A stretch of 64,000 nucleotides of DNA from Nocardioides okcheonensis (GCF_020991065.1 NZ_CP087710.1:1612001-1676000); one strand, 5' to 3'; shown: positions 16,351 to 26,500, numbered from the stretch's first letter. The notes: a model not told the origin generated them from the letters alone. Numbers and translations are program-made.

Positions 16351-17943
16351 CTAGCCGACCTTGCCGTCGAGCTCGACCTGGACGACCTGCTCCTCCCCGC
16401 CGCGCAGCACCGACATCTCGACGGTCTCGCCCGGCAGGTGGGTGCGGATCGCGACGATCAGCGCGATGCCGTCGTTGACCGGCTGGTCGTCGACGCGGGT
16501 GATCACGTCGTCCTGCCGCAGCCCGGCACGCTCGGCCGGCGTCCCCGGCATCACCTCGGTGATCGTGGCGCCCTCCGAGTCGGGCTCGCCGGCGGTGCGG
16601 ACCTGGGCGCCGATGACGGGGTACTCCGCCTTCCCGGTGCGCAGGATCTGGTCGACCGTGGTGCGGACCTGCTCGATCGGGATCGCGAACCCGACGCCGA
16701 TGTTGCCGGCCTCGGTGGACGCGCCGCCGGTGGTGGCGATCGCTGAGTTCACGCCCACGACCTCGCCGGCGAGGTTGACCAGCGGGCCACCGGAGTTGCC
16801 CGGGTTGATCGCGGCGTCGGTCTGCACGGCGTTGATGTAGGACGAGTCGTCGTCGGACTCCCCCGAGGTGGTGACCGGACGGTTGAGCGCGCTGACGATG
16901 CCGGAGGTGACCGTCTGGCTCAGCCCGAGCGGGGCACCGAAGGCGATCACCGGGTCGCCCACGCGGAGGACCTGGGACGCGCCGAGCGCGGCGGGCTCCA
17001 GGCCGTCGGACTCGGCGACCTTGAGCACGGCGAGGTCGTAGACCGAGCTGCGCCCGACCACCGTGGCCCGGTGCCGGTCGCCGAGGTGGTCGATCACCAC
17101 GATCGGGCCGTCGTCGGAGGCGGCGGAGGCGACCACGTGGTTGTTGGTCACGACGTGGCCCTCGCGGTCGAGCACGAAGCCCGAGCCGGTGGCGCCGGAG
17201 GCCTGGCCGTCGAACTCGGCGACGATCTGCACCGTGCTCGGCAGCAGCGCCTGGGCGACCGCGGGCACCGAGCCGTTGTCGGCGTCCAGCGGAGCGGCGG
17301 ACCGGGTGCGGACCCCGTCGAGGCCGTCGTCGACGGTGCCGCGCTGCGAGGCGAGCTGGTCCTGCAGGGCGCCGCCGGCGAAGCCGCCGAGGATGCCGAC
17401 CACCAGCGCGACCGCGGCGACCGCCGGCCAGATCCACAGCGGCGTACGTCGGGGGGCGGGGCGCGCGACGTGGGCGCCGTAGCCGGGACCGGGGTAGCTC
17501 GGACCGGGGTAGGGGCCGACCGGTCCGCCCGGGTGCGGGCCGGGGGCGGCGTAGGGGCCGGGAACGGCGTAGGGCGGCGGGCCGAGCGGCACCGTGGCGG
17601 GCGCGGGCGCGGAAGACGGCACCGACGCGGGCGTCGGGTCGGAGACGCCCGAGGTCCCGGGCTCCCCGGTGTCGCCGGCGGGGCGCGCGTCCCCGGTGTC
17701 CCCGTACGGCAGGCCCTGCGGCTGGGCGGGGCGCGCAGGCTCGTCGGCCGGGCCCTCGACTGCGTTCTCGACTGCGTTCTCGACCGGGCCCTCGACCGGT
17801 CGCTCGCCGGGCGCGGGGTCCGGCTCCGGCGACGGCCCGGAGGCGGTCGGCCGCCAGCCCGCGAGGGGCTGGGTGGGCTCGTCCCCGGCGTGCTCAGCGG
17901 CGCGGTCGGGGCCCTGCTCGTCGGAGGGGTGCTCGTCGGTCAC
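16351..17943 (-). CDS. htrA: HtrA/DegP-type membrane-anchored serine protease with PDZ domain
   Basis: 530 residues. A long cytoplasmic Pro/Ala/Glu-rich N-terminus (1-165) includes a short tandem VENAVENAVEG. One membrane helix follows (about 168-193), then a trypsin-like domain with triad His in TNNHVV (about 266), Asp in VYDLAVL (about 303) and Ser in GNSGGPL (about 383), and a C-terminal PDZ domain (about 430-525). It degrades or refolds damaged extracytoplasmic proteins. The GTG overlaps the rseA stop by 4 bp, completing a sigE-rseA-htrA operon as in mycobacteria, where HtrA belongs to the SigE envelope-stress response. Confidence 0.93.
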   Translation of the reverse strand: MTDEHPSDEQGPDRAAEHAGDEPTQPLAGWRPTASGPSPEPDPAPGERPVEGPVENAVENAVEGPADEPARPAQPQGLPYGDTGDARPAGDTGEPGTSGVSDPTPASVPSSAPAPATVPLGPPPYAVPGPYAAPGPHPGGPVGPYPGPSYPGPGYGAHVARPAPRRTPLWIWPAVAAVALVVGILGGFAGGALQDQLASQRGTVDDGLDGVRTRSAAPLDADNGSVPAVAQALLPSTVQIVAEFDGQASGATGSGFVLDREGHVVTNNHVVASAASDDGPIVVIDHLGDRHRATVVGRSSVYDLAVLKVAESDGLEPAALGASQVLRVGDPVIAFGAPLGLSQTVTSGIVSALNRPVTTSGESDDDSSYINAVQTDAAINPGNSGGPLVNLAGEVVGVNSAIATTGGASTEAGNIGVGFAIPIEQVRTTVDQILRTGKAEYPVIGAQVRTAGEPDSEGATITEVMPGTPAERAGLRQDDVITRVDDQPVNDGIALIVAIRTHLPGETVEMSVLRGGEEQVVQVELDGKVG

Positions 17944-18440
17944 GGGGCAATCTTCTCCCGGATCGCCACCAACCGCTCGGCCAGGGGCGTCCGGGAGGGT
18001 GCGACCGGGTTGCGCACGCCCCGGTCGTCGGTCGTGCCGACCGGCGTCGCGGACCCGGTCGGCCGGCCGAGGTCGGTGGCCGGCGGGCGCGGCTGGACCT
18101 GCGGCCCGCCCGCCACGCCGAGCGCCAGCACGCCGACGACGCAGGCGCCGGCGGCCCCTCCCCCGAGGGCGACCAGGCCGCGGCGGCTGCGCGACGGCGA
18201 GGTCGGGAACGGCGGCGGGGTGAGGCTCGAGCAGCCGCCCAGCAGCGAGGACTTCAGGTCGCGCGAGCACGACGACGGCCCCCACGACAGCTGCGCCAGC
18301 TGGGTCTTGACCCGGCCCTCCTGCTCGACCAGGTCGCGGCAGGCGTGGCAGGAGTGGACGTGGTCCCAGCAGCGCTCCTCCTCCTCGGGCGCGAGGTGCC
18401 CGTCGAGGAGCGCGCTGACCCGCGAGCCGAGGTGCGTCAC
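17940..18440 (-). CDS. rseA: Zinc-binding anti-sigma factor for SigE
   Basis: 166 residues. The N-terminal ZAS-type domain (1-50) contains the [16 protein letters not shown] motif, His-x3-Cys-x2-Cys, which binds the partner sigma factor. A hydrophobic stretch [20 protein letters not shown] (about 88-107) suggests a membrane segment, followed by a Pro-rich tail. The GTG at 18440 overlaps the sigE stop (GTGA); a second GTG 3 bp upstream has better spacing to GGGAGG and could be used instead. Position between sigE and htrA and the zinc motif identify it as the RseA equivalent. Its stop again overlaps the htrA start. Confidence 0.88.
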   Translation of the reverse strand: MTHLGSRVSALLDGHLAPEEEERCWDHVHSCHACRDLVEQEGRVKTQLAQLSWGPSSCSRDLKSSLLGGCSSLTPPPFPTSPSRSRRGLVALGGGAAGACVVGVLALGVAGGPQVQPRPPATDLGRPTGSATPVGTTDDRGVRNPVAPSRTPLAERLVAIREKIAP

Positions 18441-19087
18441 CACGACCCCACCTCCCGCGCGCGGGCCGCGACCGGTCCGGAGTAGCGCTGGCGACCGGCC
18501 GCGGGCTCGCGGTGGGCGAGCGCCTTGCGGAGCATGGTGCGGCCACGGTGGATCCGGGAGCGCACGGTGCCGAGCTTGGCGCCCATGATCTCCGCGATCT
18601 CCTCGTAGCTGAGACCCTCCACGTCGCACAGCACGACGGCGGCGCGGAAGTCGGGCGGCAACGTGGCGAGAGCGGTCTCGATGTCGTCGTCGAACGTCTG
18701 GTCGGCGACGGCCAACTCGGGGCCGACGTTCGGGCTGGTCAGCCGGGCGGCGCGCTCGTCGGACAGCGCGTCGAACCGGATCCGCTGCTTGCGGCGGGCG
18801 CCGTCGAGGAAGAGGTTGGTGGTGATCCGGTGCAGCCAGCCCTCGAAGGTGCCGGGCGTGTAGGTGTCGAGGGAGCGGAAGACCCGGACGAAGACCTCCT
18901 GGGTGAGGTCCTCGGCGTCGGGACGGTTGCCGGTGAGCCGGTAGGCGAGCCGGAAGACCCGGTCGGAGTGCTGCTCGACGATCTCGTCCCACGAGGGCAG
19001 CCCGGCCGCGTCCGCTCCGGGAGTCGTCTCGGCCTGCTTGCCCACGGGAGCCCCCTGGCTCGTCGTCCTCTTCGACCGTAGCTGCAC
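18437..19087 (-). CDS. sigE: Extracytoplasmic-function sigma factor SigE
   Basis: 216 residues. The region 2 core includes [29 protein letters not shown] and [17 protein letters not shown]; region 4 includes [20 protein letters not shown] and the [23 protein letters not shown]. The GTG at 19087 is chosen because AGGAAGGA lies 8 bp upstream; the longer frame to 19177 crosses that Shine-Dalgarno. Gene order O-methyltransferase (divergent), sigE, rseA, htrA is the same as mycobacterial Rv1220c-Rv1223, supporting the SigE assignment over other ECF factors. It should direct envelope-stress transcription, held in check by RseA. Confidence 0.92.
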   Translation of the reverse strand: MQLRSKRTTSQGAPVGKQAETTPGADAAGLPSWDEIVEQHSDRVFRLAYRLTGNRPDAEDLTQEVFVRVFRSLDTYTPGTFEGWLHRITTNLFLDGARRKQRIRFDALSDERAARLTSPNVGPELAVADQTFDDDIETALATLPPDFRAAVVLCDVEGLSYEEIAEIMGAKLGTVRSRIHRGRTMLRKALAHREPAAGRQRYSGPVAARAREVGSW

Positions 19088-19231
19088 CGGTTCGCTGTCC
19101 TTCCTCACGCTAGGGACCGCGCCTGAGAGTTCGCTGTGAACTCGGTGCGCTCCGACCAAGAACTTCTCCCCGCCCAACGACCGACCACCCCGCTGTGTTC
19201 CCGGCCACGTCCGGGGGCGGCGGCGCGATAG

Positions 19232-19237
19232 AGTCGA
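19232..19237 (+). promoter_or_regulatory. Probable -10 box of the O-methyltransferase gene
   Basis: TAGAGT with a start site expected near 19243. This would give a leader of about 48 nt ending in the AGGAGG at 19282-19287, which argues against the more distal GTG at 19195 as start codon. Confidence 0.4.
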
Positions 19238-19293
19238 CCCGCCTGAGCGGGGCGCTCCACGCGCACCGCCGGCGTCGACCCAGGAGGCCCGTC

Positions 19294-19944
19294 ATCACCA
19301 CGCCGATCAAGCCCGCGAGCTGGTCCTACGCCGAGACGTTCGTGGCGGAGGACGAGATCCTGGCCTCCGCCCGCAGCCGCGCCGAGGAGGTCGGCGTGAC
19401 GCCGGTCGGTCCCGGCGCCGGCGCAGCCCTGCGCTTCCTCGCGTCGGTGCTCGACGCCCGCGCGGTCGTCGAGATCGGCACCGGCACCGGCGTCTCCGGG
19501 CTGTGGATGCTGCGCGGCATGCGCTCGGACGGCGTGCTCACCACCGTCGACATCGAGGCCGAGCACCAGCGCCTCGCCAAGGAGACGTTCACCGAGGCCG
19601 GCATCCCCGGCAACCGTGCCCGCACGATCGCCGGCGCCGGGCTCGACGTGCTCCCCCGGCTCACCGACGGCCACTACGACCTGGTCTTCTGCGACGGCGA
19701 CAAGCGCGAGTACGCCGCGTACCTCAAGGAGGCGCTGCGGCTGCTGCGGCCGGGCGGCGTGGTGGCCTTCGACAACGCCCTGTGGCACGACCGGGTCGCC
19801 GACCCCGCCCAGCGCGACGAGGAGACCGTCACCATCCGCGACCTCGGCCGCACGATCCTCGAGCACGACGCGCTGGTGCCGGTGCTGCTGCCGGTCGGCG
19901 ACGGCCTCCTGGCCGCCAAGAAGGAGTGGGCCCCCGAGGCCTGA
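19294..19944 (+). CDS. SAM-dependent O-methyltransferase with non-canonical start
   Basis: About 217 residues of the class I O-methyltransferase 3 family (catechol/caffeoyl-CoA OMT-like). Motif I is VVEIGTGTGVSGLWML, followed by TVDIEAEHQRLAKE, DLVFCDGDK and LRLLRPGGVVAFDNAL. It is the syntenic equivalent of Rv1220c, divergent from sigE. The start is odd: a perfect AGGAGG (19282-19287) is followed by ccc-GTC-ATC-ACC, with no ATG, GTG or TTG in frame until well inside the domain. The only upstream GTG (19195) lies before the likely promoter. ATC (19294) has ideal spacing; GTC (19291) is the alternative. A sequencing difference could also explain this. Confidence 0.85.
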   Translation: MTTPIKPASWSYAETFVAEDEILASARSRAEEVGVTPVGPGAGAALRFLASVLDARAVVEIGTGTGVSGLWMLRGMRSDGVLTTVDIEAEHQRLAKETFTEAGIPGNRARTIAGAGLDVLPRLTDGHYDLVFCDGDKREYAAYLKEALRLLRPGGVVAFDNALWHDRVADPAQRDEETVTIRDLGRTILEHDALVPVLLPVGDGLLAAKKEWAPEA

Positions 19945-19994
19945 GCCGGGCACCAGGTCACCCGGCGTCCTCGGCGTCCCTCCTCCGTCCCTCC

Positions 19995-20028
19995 TTCAGC
20001 GATCCCCGGTCAGCCGGGGATCGCTGAA
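19995..20028. terminator. Strong hairpin downstream of the O-methyltransferase
   Basis: A perfect 15-bp stem: arms TTCAGCGATCCCCGG (19995-20009) and its complement (20014-20028) around loop TCAG. It lies 51 bp past the stop and should act as an intrinsic-type terminator for both convergent genes. It overlaps the next palindrome by 8 bp. Confidence 0.6.
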
Positions 20029-20064
20029 CTTGTCAGGCCGTGCACGGCCTGACAAGTTCAGCGA
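20021..20064. repeat. 44-bp perfect palindrome overlapping the terminator hairpin
   Basis: Positions 20021-20042 are exactly reverse-complementary to 20043-20064 (half-site TCGCTGAACTTGTCAGGCCG plus TG). The first 8 bp, TCGCTGAA, are also the 3' arm end of the preceding hairpin, so the two structures compete. TTCAGCGA occurs at 19995 and 20057, and inverted at 20021. Confidence 0.75.
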
Positions 20065-20139
20065 GAGCCTGACCAGTCGGCGCCACGGGCGTGCTCGAGC
20101 GCACCGGTGTCCGCTCGACGCACGCCGTGGTCGGCGGGG

Positions 20140-20477
20140 TCAGAAGCGCGGGGAGGCGAGGAAGCCGTCCCAGCCCTCCGCGACGGCGACGACGTCGCAC
20201 GCCTCGACGAGGACCGGGGGCGAGCCGACGATCCGCGAGCCCGGCGCGTCGGCCGCGCCGGCGGTGAAGTCGCGCTGGAACGCGGCGCGCGCCTCGTCGG
20301 AGGCGAAGACGTAGCAGCCCTCGAACCACTGCCCCGGCACGCAGCGCCACGTCTTGTGGCGCAGGCCCGCCATGCCGGTGAAGCGGGCGTGCGAGGTCTC
20401 GGCGACGTAGGAGGCGAGCTCCTCCTCGACCCCGTCCGCGGCCCCGACGAGGGACCAGCGGACGGTGAGGCCGAGCA

Positions 20478-20478
<1 letters not shown>
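20140..20478 (-). CDS. YdhR-like dimeric alpha/beta-barrel protein
   Basis: 112 residues starting MLGLTVRWSLVGAADGVEEE. The motif HARFTGMAGLRHKTWRCVPG, then FEGCYVFASDEARAAFQRDF, fits the YdhR/antibiotic-biosynthesis-monooxygenase-like ferredoxin fold: strand, helix, strand, and an aromatic CYVF-type strand before a helix. Members are small cofactorless monooxygenases or ligand-binding proteins. The ATG overlaps the pepA stop by one base (TGATG), so it is coupled to pepA. Substrate is unknown. Confidence 0.7.
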
Positions 20479-22010
<1,532 letters not shown>

Positions 22011-22012
22011 GA

Positions 22013-22180
22013 TCAGCCGACGACGTCCTTGAGGGCGTCACCCAGGGCTGCCGCCTCGTCGGCGTTGAGCTCGACGACCAGCCGTCCACCGCCCTCGAGC
22101 GGGACGCGCATCACGATGCCGCGGCCCTCCTTGGTCACCTCGAGCGGTCCGTCGCCCGTGCGGGGCTTCATGGCGGCCAT
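22013..22180 (-). CDS. DUF3117 small conserved protein
   Basis: 55 residues: MAAMKPRTGDGPLEVTKEGR followed by GIVMRVPLEGGGRLVVELNA and DEAAALGDAL. This is the actinobacteria-restricted DUF3117 family (mycobacterial Rv1211 type), a tiny beta-rich protein of unknown function. AGGAAGAGG lies 7 bp before the ATG. The stop is 2 bp before the pepA GTG. Its placement between the LOG/dapE block and the sigE block matches the mycobacterial order. Confidence 0.9.
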   Translation of the reverse strand: MAAMKPRTGDGPLEVTKEGRGIVMRVPLEGGGRLVVELNADEAAALGDALKDVVG

Positions 22181-22364
22181 CGGCGCACCTCTTCCTGTTC
22201 TGCCATCTACCGGCGATGGAGGAGTCTTCACATGCGAATCGAGGCGGCGGTGTCGTGCTGGCCACCTCGATCGGCGTCGTACGGGGTCCAGTATCCCCCA
22301 TGTCACGCGTGATCGGCACCACAGGGCGTCGGAGCGGTGGATGTCGGTCCGGCAGACTGCCCCC

Positions 22365-23192
22365 ATGACGACCTCCACCCCGTCCCCCGCCGACACCCCG
22401 TCCGACGCCCCCGTGCTGCTCCGGGTCGTCGACGCGGTCGCCACGATCACCCTCAACCGGCCCGAGGCGATGAACGGGCTCGACGTCGCGACGAAGGACC
22501 TGCTGCTCGAGACGGTGCGCCGGGTGGCCGACGACCCGGAGGTCCGCTGCGTGGTGCTCACCGGCAGCGGGCGGGCGTTCTGCGTCGGCCAGGACCTCAA
22601 GGAGCACCTCGCCGGGCTCAGGGGCGACGCGGACGTGCCGCTGTCGGACACCGTCGAGCGGCACTACAACCCGATCGTGCACACCCTGGCGACGATGCCG
22701 AAGCCGGTCATCGCCGCGGTCAACGGCGTCGCGGCCGGGGCGGGAGCCAGCCTCGCGTTCGCCGCCGACTTCCGGGTCCTCGTCGACTCGGCCGGCTTCA
22801 ACACCTCGTTCGCCGGCGTGGCGCTGTCGTGCGACACCGGCTCGAGCTGGACGCTGCCGCGGCTGGTCGGGCAGGCCCGGGCGATGGAGCTGCTCTACTT
22901 CCCGCGCACCGTCGGCGCCCAGGAGGCCCTCGAGCTGGGCCTGGCCACGCAGGTCGTCGCCGAGGACGGGTTCGCGGACGCCGTCGACGCCCTCGCGGCG
23001 CGCCTCGCCGCGGGCCCCACGGTCGCGTACGGCTCGATCCGCCAGGCGGTGGCGCACTCCGCCGCCCACCCGCTCGACGAGTCGCTCGCCCTCGAGGCGG
23101 AGAAGATGGCGCTCACCGGCGGCACCGAGGACCACCTCGCCGCCGTCGACGCGTTCGTGGCCAAGCAGCAGCCGGAGTTCCGCGGCCGCTGA
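22365..23192 (+). CDS. Enoyl-CoA hydratase/isomerase family protein
   Basis: 275 residues with the crotonase fold. The oxyanion-hole motifs are GSGRAFCVGQDLKEHL (about 69-84) and AAVNGVAAGAGASLAFAADF (about 116-135). A retained acidic residue at LSCDTGSSWTLPRLVG is typical of PaaG/PaaF-like isomerases acting on phenylacetyl- or acyl-CoA intermediates. CAGACT lies 6 bp before the ATG (leaderless). It is divergent from DUF3117-pepA and convergent with the M14 gene. The precise CoA substrate cannot be assigned. Confidence 0.88.
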   Translation: MTTSTPSPADTPSDAPVLLRVVDAVATITLNRPEAMNGLDVATKDLLLETVRRVADDPEVRCVVLTGSGRAFCVGQDLKEHLAGLRGDADVPLSDTVERHYNPIVHTLATMPKPVIAAVNGVAAGAGASLAFAADFRVLVDSAGFNTSFAGVALSCDTGSSWTLPRLVGQARAMELLYFPRTVGAQEALELGLATQVVAEDGFADAVDALAARLAAGPTVAYGSIRQAVAHSAAHPLDESLALEAEKMALTGGTEDHLAAVDAFVAKQQPEFRGR

Positions 23193-23219
23193 ACCCGCAC
23201 GCCCCGTCGCCTCTCCGGG

Positions 23220-23981
23220 TCAACCGCGCGACGTGCGGTGCGCGTGGAGCAGCCCGAGCAGCTGGCGGGGCGCCTCGACGACCATCCGCCGTCGCGGCGG
23301 GTGCGCGCCGTACTCCACGGTCAGCGCGCTGCCGCGGAAGTGGTGGTTGAACCACATGGTCATCGTGCCGTGGCACAGCCCGCCGCAGTCGAGCGAGGTG
23401 CGCGGCAGCCGCAGCGCCCGGGCGAGGCGGCGCGCGAACCGCGGGTCCTTGGTGTCGGTGTCGACCCCGTTGAGCGGCTGGTGGAAGCTGATCACCCGCA
23501 GCGGGTCGACGTCGCGCAGGAACCGCATCATCGCGCGGGTCTCCGGCTCGCTCGCCGCCCGCGGGCCCGACTCGTAGCTGCCGTCGAGGTCGGCCCACGC
23601 GTAGGGGAAGTTGCGGTTCAGGTCGACGCCGTGGGCGTTGCGGCGGGTGCCGCGGGCGAGGCCGTCGGGGTTGTAGGTGGGCACGACCCACAGGTCGACG
23701 CCCCGGATGGCACGCCCGTCGCGCAGGCTCTCCAGGATCGCCCGGGTGTGGGGCTCGTTGCCGTGCATGGTGGAGACCATCACGATGCGGCGCCGGCCAG
23801 GCTCGCCGAGGCGGAAGGCGCGGATCGGACGGCCCCGCACGGAGTGGCCGATGGTGCGGGTCTCGACCACCGCCGGACGCTCGGCGTCGGCGCGGACGGC
23901 GACGGCCGGGGCGGGACCGGTCGCGGTCAGCGCGGTCCCGGCCAGGCAGGCGACCGCGAGCGCGCGGCGCAGGGCCCTCAC
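23220..23981 (-). CDS. Secreted M14 zinc carboxypeptidase-like protein
   Basis: 253 residues. A signal peptide (MRALRRALAVACLAGTALTA, likely cut after about residue 28) is followed by an M14 domain. Zinc ligands appear in STMHGNEPHT (HxxE) and SFHQPLNG; the substrate-binding Asn-Arg is in HGVDLNRNFPYAW, and the catalytic Glu in ALTVEYGAHP. Such enzymes trim peptides or peptidoglycan stems outside the cell. The GTG overlaps the stop of the upstream membrane-protein gene (GTGA), making a two-gene operon. A role in wall peptide processing is inferred from the surrounding dap and wall genes. Confidence 0.85.
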   Translation of the reverse strand: MRALRRALAVACLAGTALTATGPAPAVAVRADAERPAVVETRTIGHSVRGRPIRAFRLGEPGRRRIVMVSTMHGNEPHTRAILESLRDGRAIRGVDLWVVPTYNPDGLARGTRRNAHGVDLNRNFPYAWADLDGSYESGPRAASEPETRAMMRFLRDVDPLRVISFHQPLNGVDTDTKDPRFARRLARALRLPRTSLDCGGLCHGTMTMWFNHHFRGSALTVEYGAHPPRRRMVVEAPRQLLGLLHAHRTSRG

Positions 23982-24400
23982 ACCGCCGCCGTGAGGTAGG
24001 CGTAGGTGAACACCAGCACGCCGACGACCATGCCGAGGTGGGCGAGGAGCGAGAGCCCGGGGCCGTCGCTCCAGCCGTCACCGGACGCCGCGGGCGCGTG
24101 CCGGCCCTTGGTGGGCAGCCAGCGGGCGAGGATCAGCACGCCGCACAGCGCGGTGACCCACCAGGCCGCGACGGCGACGATCCCGACCAGCGGGCCACCG
24201 ACGAGCGAGTCCTCCGGGGCGACGAGCACCCCGAGCCACAGCACCAGGGCGAGGGACCCCGCGACGAAGTGCGCGGCGGGGAGTCGCGGGTTGATGGACA
24301 GCCGGCCGGCCGCGTCCTCGCCGCGCAGGCGCAGGCGGGTCAGCACGACCACCACGGCCGCCAGGGCCGTGAGGATCCAGACCACGATCGGGAACGACAT
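23978..24400 (-). CDS. Four-helix membrane protein
   Basis: 140 residues with four hydrophobic segments (about 3-20, 47-66, 72-92 and 118-138), separated by charged loops such as TRLRLRGEDAAGRL and RWLPTKGRHAPAASG. I do not recognise a named family. Its stop overlaps the GTG of the secreted M14 peptidase by 4 bp, and it follows the DivIVA-like gene on the same strand by 16 bp, so it could belong to the dapE-LOG operon. Confidence 0.7.
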   Translation of the reverse strand: MSFPIVVWILTALAAVVVVLTRLRLRGEDAAGRLSINPRLPAAHFVAGSLALVLWLGVLVAPEDSLVGGPLVGIVAVAAWWVTALCGVLILARWLPTKGRHAPAASGDGWSDGPGLSLLAHLGMVVGVLVFTYAYLTAAV

Positions 24401-24416
24401 GCCGCCGGAGTCTGCC

Positions 24417-24695
24417 CTAGGCCCGGTCGAGGTCGCCAGACGAGGTCCCCCGACCGTCCTCGAGCTCGGTGGCCAGCCGCGCGAGCAGCGCGTCGACGTC
24501 GGACATCCGGTAGCCGCGCACGGCGAGCGGGAAGCGTACGGCCCGCAGGTCGGCGGCCCCGATCGCGCGGTCGGTCGGCAGCGCCAGGTCCGGCCGGTCG
24601 TCGTGGGCCGGCGGCATCGACCCGCCGCGACCGGACGCGACCAGCGCGACGCCCGCCATCGCGAGCACCACGAGGACCGCGAACAGCCACATCAT
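24417..24695 (-). CDS. DivIVA-domain small membrane-anchored protein
   Basis: 92 residues: an N-terminal membrane helix (MMWLFAVLVVLAMAGVALVA), a short linker, then AADLRAVRFPLAVRGYRMSD, VDALLARLATELE. This RFP.A.RGY...VD.LL pattern is the DivIVA/Wag31 N-terminal lipid-binding motif. The ATG overlaps the LOG stop (ATGA). It corresponds in position and architecture to mycobacterial Rv1209. It may sense curved membrane at poles or septa; that is by analogy. Confidence 0.75.
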   Translation of the reverse strand: MMWLFAVLVVLAMAGVALVASGRGGSMPPAHDDRPDLALPTDRAIGAADLRAVRFPLAVRGYRMSDVDALLARLATELEDGRGTSSGDLDRA

Positions 24696-25438
24696 GTCCG
24701 GTCCTCGCGGGCCTGCACCATCAGCGAGACGGCCTCGTCGACGTCGTCGGTCAGGACCAGCATGTCGAGGTCGGCCGGCTTGATCTTGCCCTCGGCCAGG
24801 ACGGTCTCGCGCAGCCAGTCGATCATGCCCTTCCAGTACGCGGTGCCGATCAGGACGATCGGGAACGAGGTGACCTTGCCGGTCTGCACGAGGGTGAGCG
24901 CCTCGAACAGCTCGTCGAGGGTGCCGAGCCCGCCGGGCAGCACCACGAAGCCCTGCGAGTACTTGACGAACATGGTCTTGCGGGCGAAGAAGTAGCGGAA
25001 GTTGATGCCCTTGTCGACCCACTGGTTGAGGCCGGACTCGAAGGGCAGCTCGATCCCGAGGCCGAGGCTGGCGCCGCCCGCCTCGCAGGCCCCCTTGTTG
25101 GCGGCCTCCATCGCCCCGGGCCCGCCGCCGGTGATCACCGCGAAGCCGGCCTCGACGAGCTTGCGGCCGACCTCCTCGCCGACCGCGTAGTGGGGGTGGT
25201 CGGCGGGCGTGCGCGCGGAGCCGAAGACCGCGATCGCCGGGCCGGTCTCGGCGAGCGCCCCGAAGCCCTCGACGAACTCGGCCTGGATGCGGAGCACGCG
25301 CCACGTGTCCGAGTGCAGCCAGTCCGTGGGGCCGCGGGAGTCGAGCAGCCGCTGGTCGGTGGTCGAGCCGTCGTGGACCTGGCCGCGACGCTCGACGACC
25401 GGGCCGCGCATCCGGTCGTGGGGCTGCTCGCCGCTCAC
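24692..25438 (-). CDS. LOG family (TIGR00730) nucleotide phosphoribohydrolase
   Basis: 248 residues with the lysine-decarboxylase-like Rossmann fold of LOG proteins, which hydrolyse nucleoside 5'-monophosphates (cytokinin riboside phosphates in plants and mycobacterial Rv1205). Diagnostic motifs are GGGPGAMEAANKGA (about 105) and VLPGGLGTLDELFEAL (about 168). GTG at 25438 overlaps the dapE stop (GTGA), which I prefer to the GTG 9 bp further upstream. It is followed by the DivIVA-like gene with another 4-bp overlap. The natural substrate here is not known. Confidence 0.88.
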   Translation of the reverse strand: MSGEQPHDRMRGPVVERRGQVHDGSTTDQRLLDSRGPTDWLHSDTWRVLRIQAEFVEGFGALAETGPAIAVFGSARTPADHPHYAVGEEVGRKLVEAGFAVITGGGPGAMEAANKGACEAGGASLGLGIELPFESGLNQWVDKGINFRYFFARKTMFVKYSQGFVVLPGGLGTLDELFEALTLVQTGKVTSFPIVLIGTAYWKGMIDWLRETVLAEGKIKPADLDMLVLTDDVDEAVSLMVQAREDRT

Positions 25439-26493
25439 GACAGCCACTCCTTCAGCACCCGCTCGCAGCGCTCGACGTGCTCGACCGGGACGTGCTCGTC
25501 CTGCTTGTGGGCGAACATCGGGTCGCCCGGGCCGAAGTTGACCGCGGGCACGCCCAGCCTGGTGAACTGCGCGACGTCGGTCCAGCCGAACTTGGGCGCC
25601 GGGTCGCCGCCGACCGCGTCGACGAACGCCTTGGCCGCGGGACGGTCCAGCCCGGGGAGGGCGCCGGCGGCCAGGTCGGTGACGGTGACCTCGAAGCCGT
25701 CGAAGAAGTCACGCACGAACGCCTCCGCGTCGGCCTCGCTGCGGTCGGGGGCGAAGCGGAAGTTGACCTCCACCACGCACTCGTCGGGGATCACGTTGCC
25801 GGCGACGCCACCGCGGATCCCCGTGGCGTTGAGGCCCTCGTGGTAGGTCAGGCCGTCGATCTCCGGCTCGCGGGCGACGTAGTCGTTGAGGCGCGCCAGG
25901 ACCGGGCCGGCTCGGTGGATGGCGTTGACGCCCTTCCAGCTGCGGGCGCTGTGGGCCCGCTCCCCCGTCGTGCGGACGTCGACGCGCATGGTGCCCTGGC
26001 AGCCCGCCTCGATCGCGGCGTTGCTGGGCTCCATGAGGATCGCGAAGTCGGCCTCGAGCAGGTCGGGGTCGCTCTCGGTGAGCTTGCGCAGCCCGTTGTG
26101 GATCGAGTCGACCTCCTCGGCCTCGTAGAAGATGAAGGTGAGGTCGCGGTTGGGCTCGGTGAGGTCGACGGCCAGCTTGAGCATGACCGCGTCGCCGCCC
26201 TTCATGTCGCAGGTGCCGAGTCCGTGCAGGATCCCGTCCTCGAGCCGCGACGGCAGGTTGTCGTTGAGCGGCACGGTGTCGAGGTGGCCGGCGATCACCA
26301 CGCGCTCGCCGCGACCGAGGTCGGTGCGCGCGACGACCGTGTGCCCGCGGCGGGTCACGGTGAGGTGCGGCAGGGGGCGCAGCGCCGCCTCCACGGCGTC
26401 GGCGATCTCCTGCTCGTGGTGGCTGACCGAGAAGGTGTCGACGAGCTGCTGGGTGAGGGTGACGACGTCGGCGGACAGGTCGAGGTGGGCCAT
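25435..26493 (-). CDS. dapE: Succinyl-diaminopimelate desuccinylase
   Basis: 352 residues of the M20 peptidase family. DapE releases LL-diaminopimelate from its N-succinyl form in lysine and peptidoglycan synthesis. Zinc ligands are visible in AGHLDTVPL (about 68), GTCDMKGGDAV (about 95), the EAEEVDS pair (about 125), ILMEPSNA and the C-terminal FAHKQDEHV. ATG at 26493 is supported by TTGAAT 7 bp upstream, a leaderless layout; a GTG 6 bp earlier is less likely. It heads an operon dapE-LOG-DivIVA-like. dapD and dapC lie further along the window. Confidence 0.93.
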   Translation of the reverse strand: MAHLDLSADVVTLTQQLVDTFSVSHHEQEIADAVEAALRPLPHLTVTRRGHTVVARTDLGRGERVVIAGHLDTVPLNDNLPSRLEDGILHGLGTCDMKGGDAVMLKLAVDLTEPNRDLTFIFYEAEEVDSIHNGLRKLTESDPDLLEADFAILMEPSNAAIEAGCQGTMRVDVRTTGERAHSARSWKGVNAIHRAGPVLARLNDYVAREPEIDGLTYHEGLNATGIRGGVAGNVIPDECVVEVNFRFAPDRSEADAEAFVRDFFDGFEVTVTDLAAGALPGLDRPAAKAFVDAVGGDPAPKFGWTDVAQFTRLGVPAVNFGPGDPMFAHKQDEHVPVEHVERCERVLKEWLS

Positions 26494-26500
26494 GCCCACG

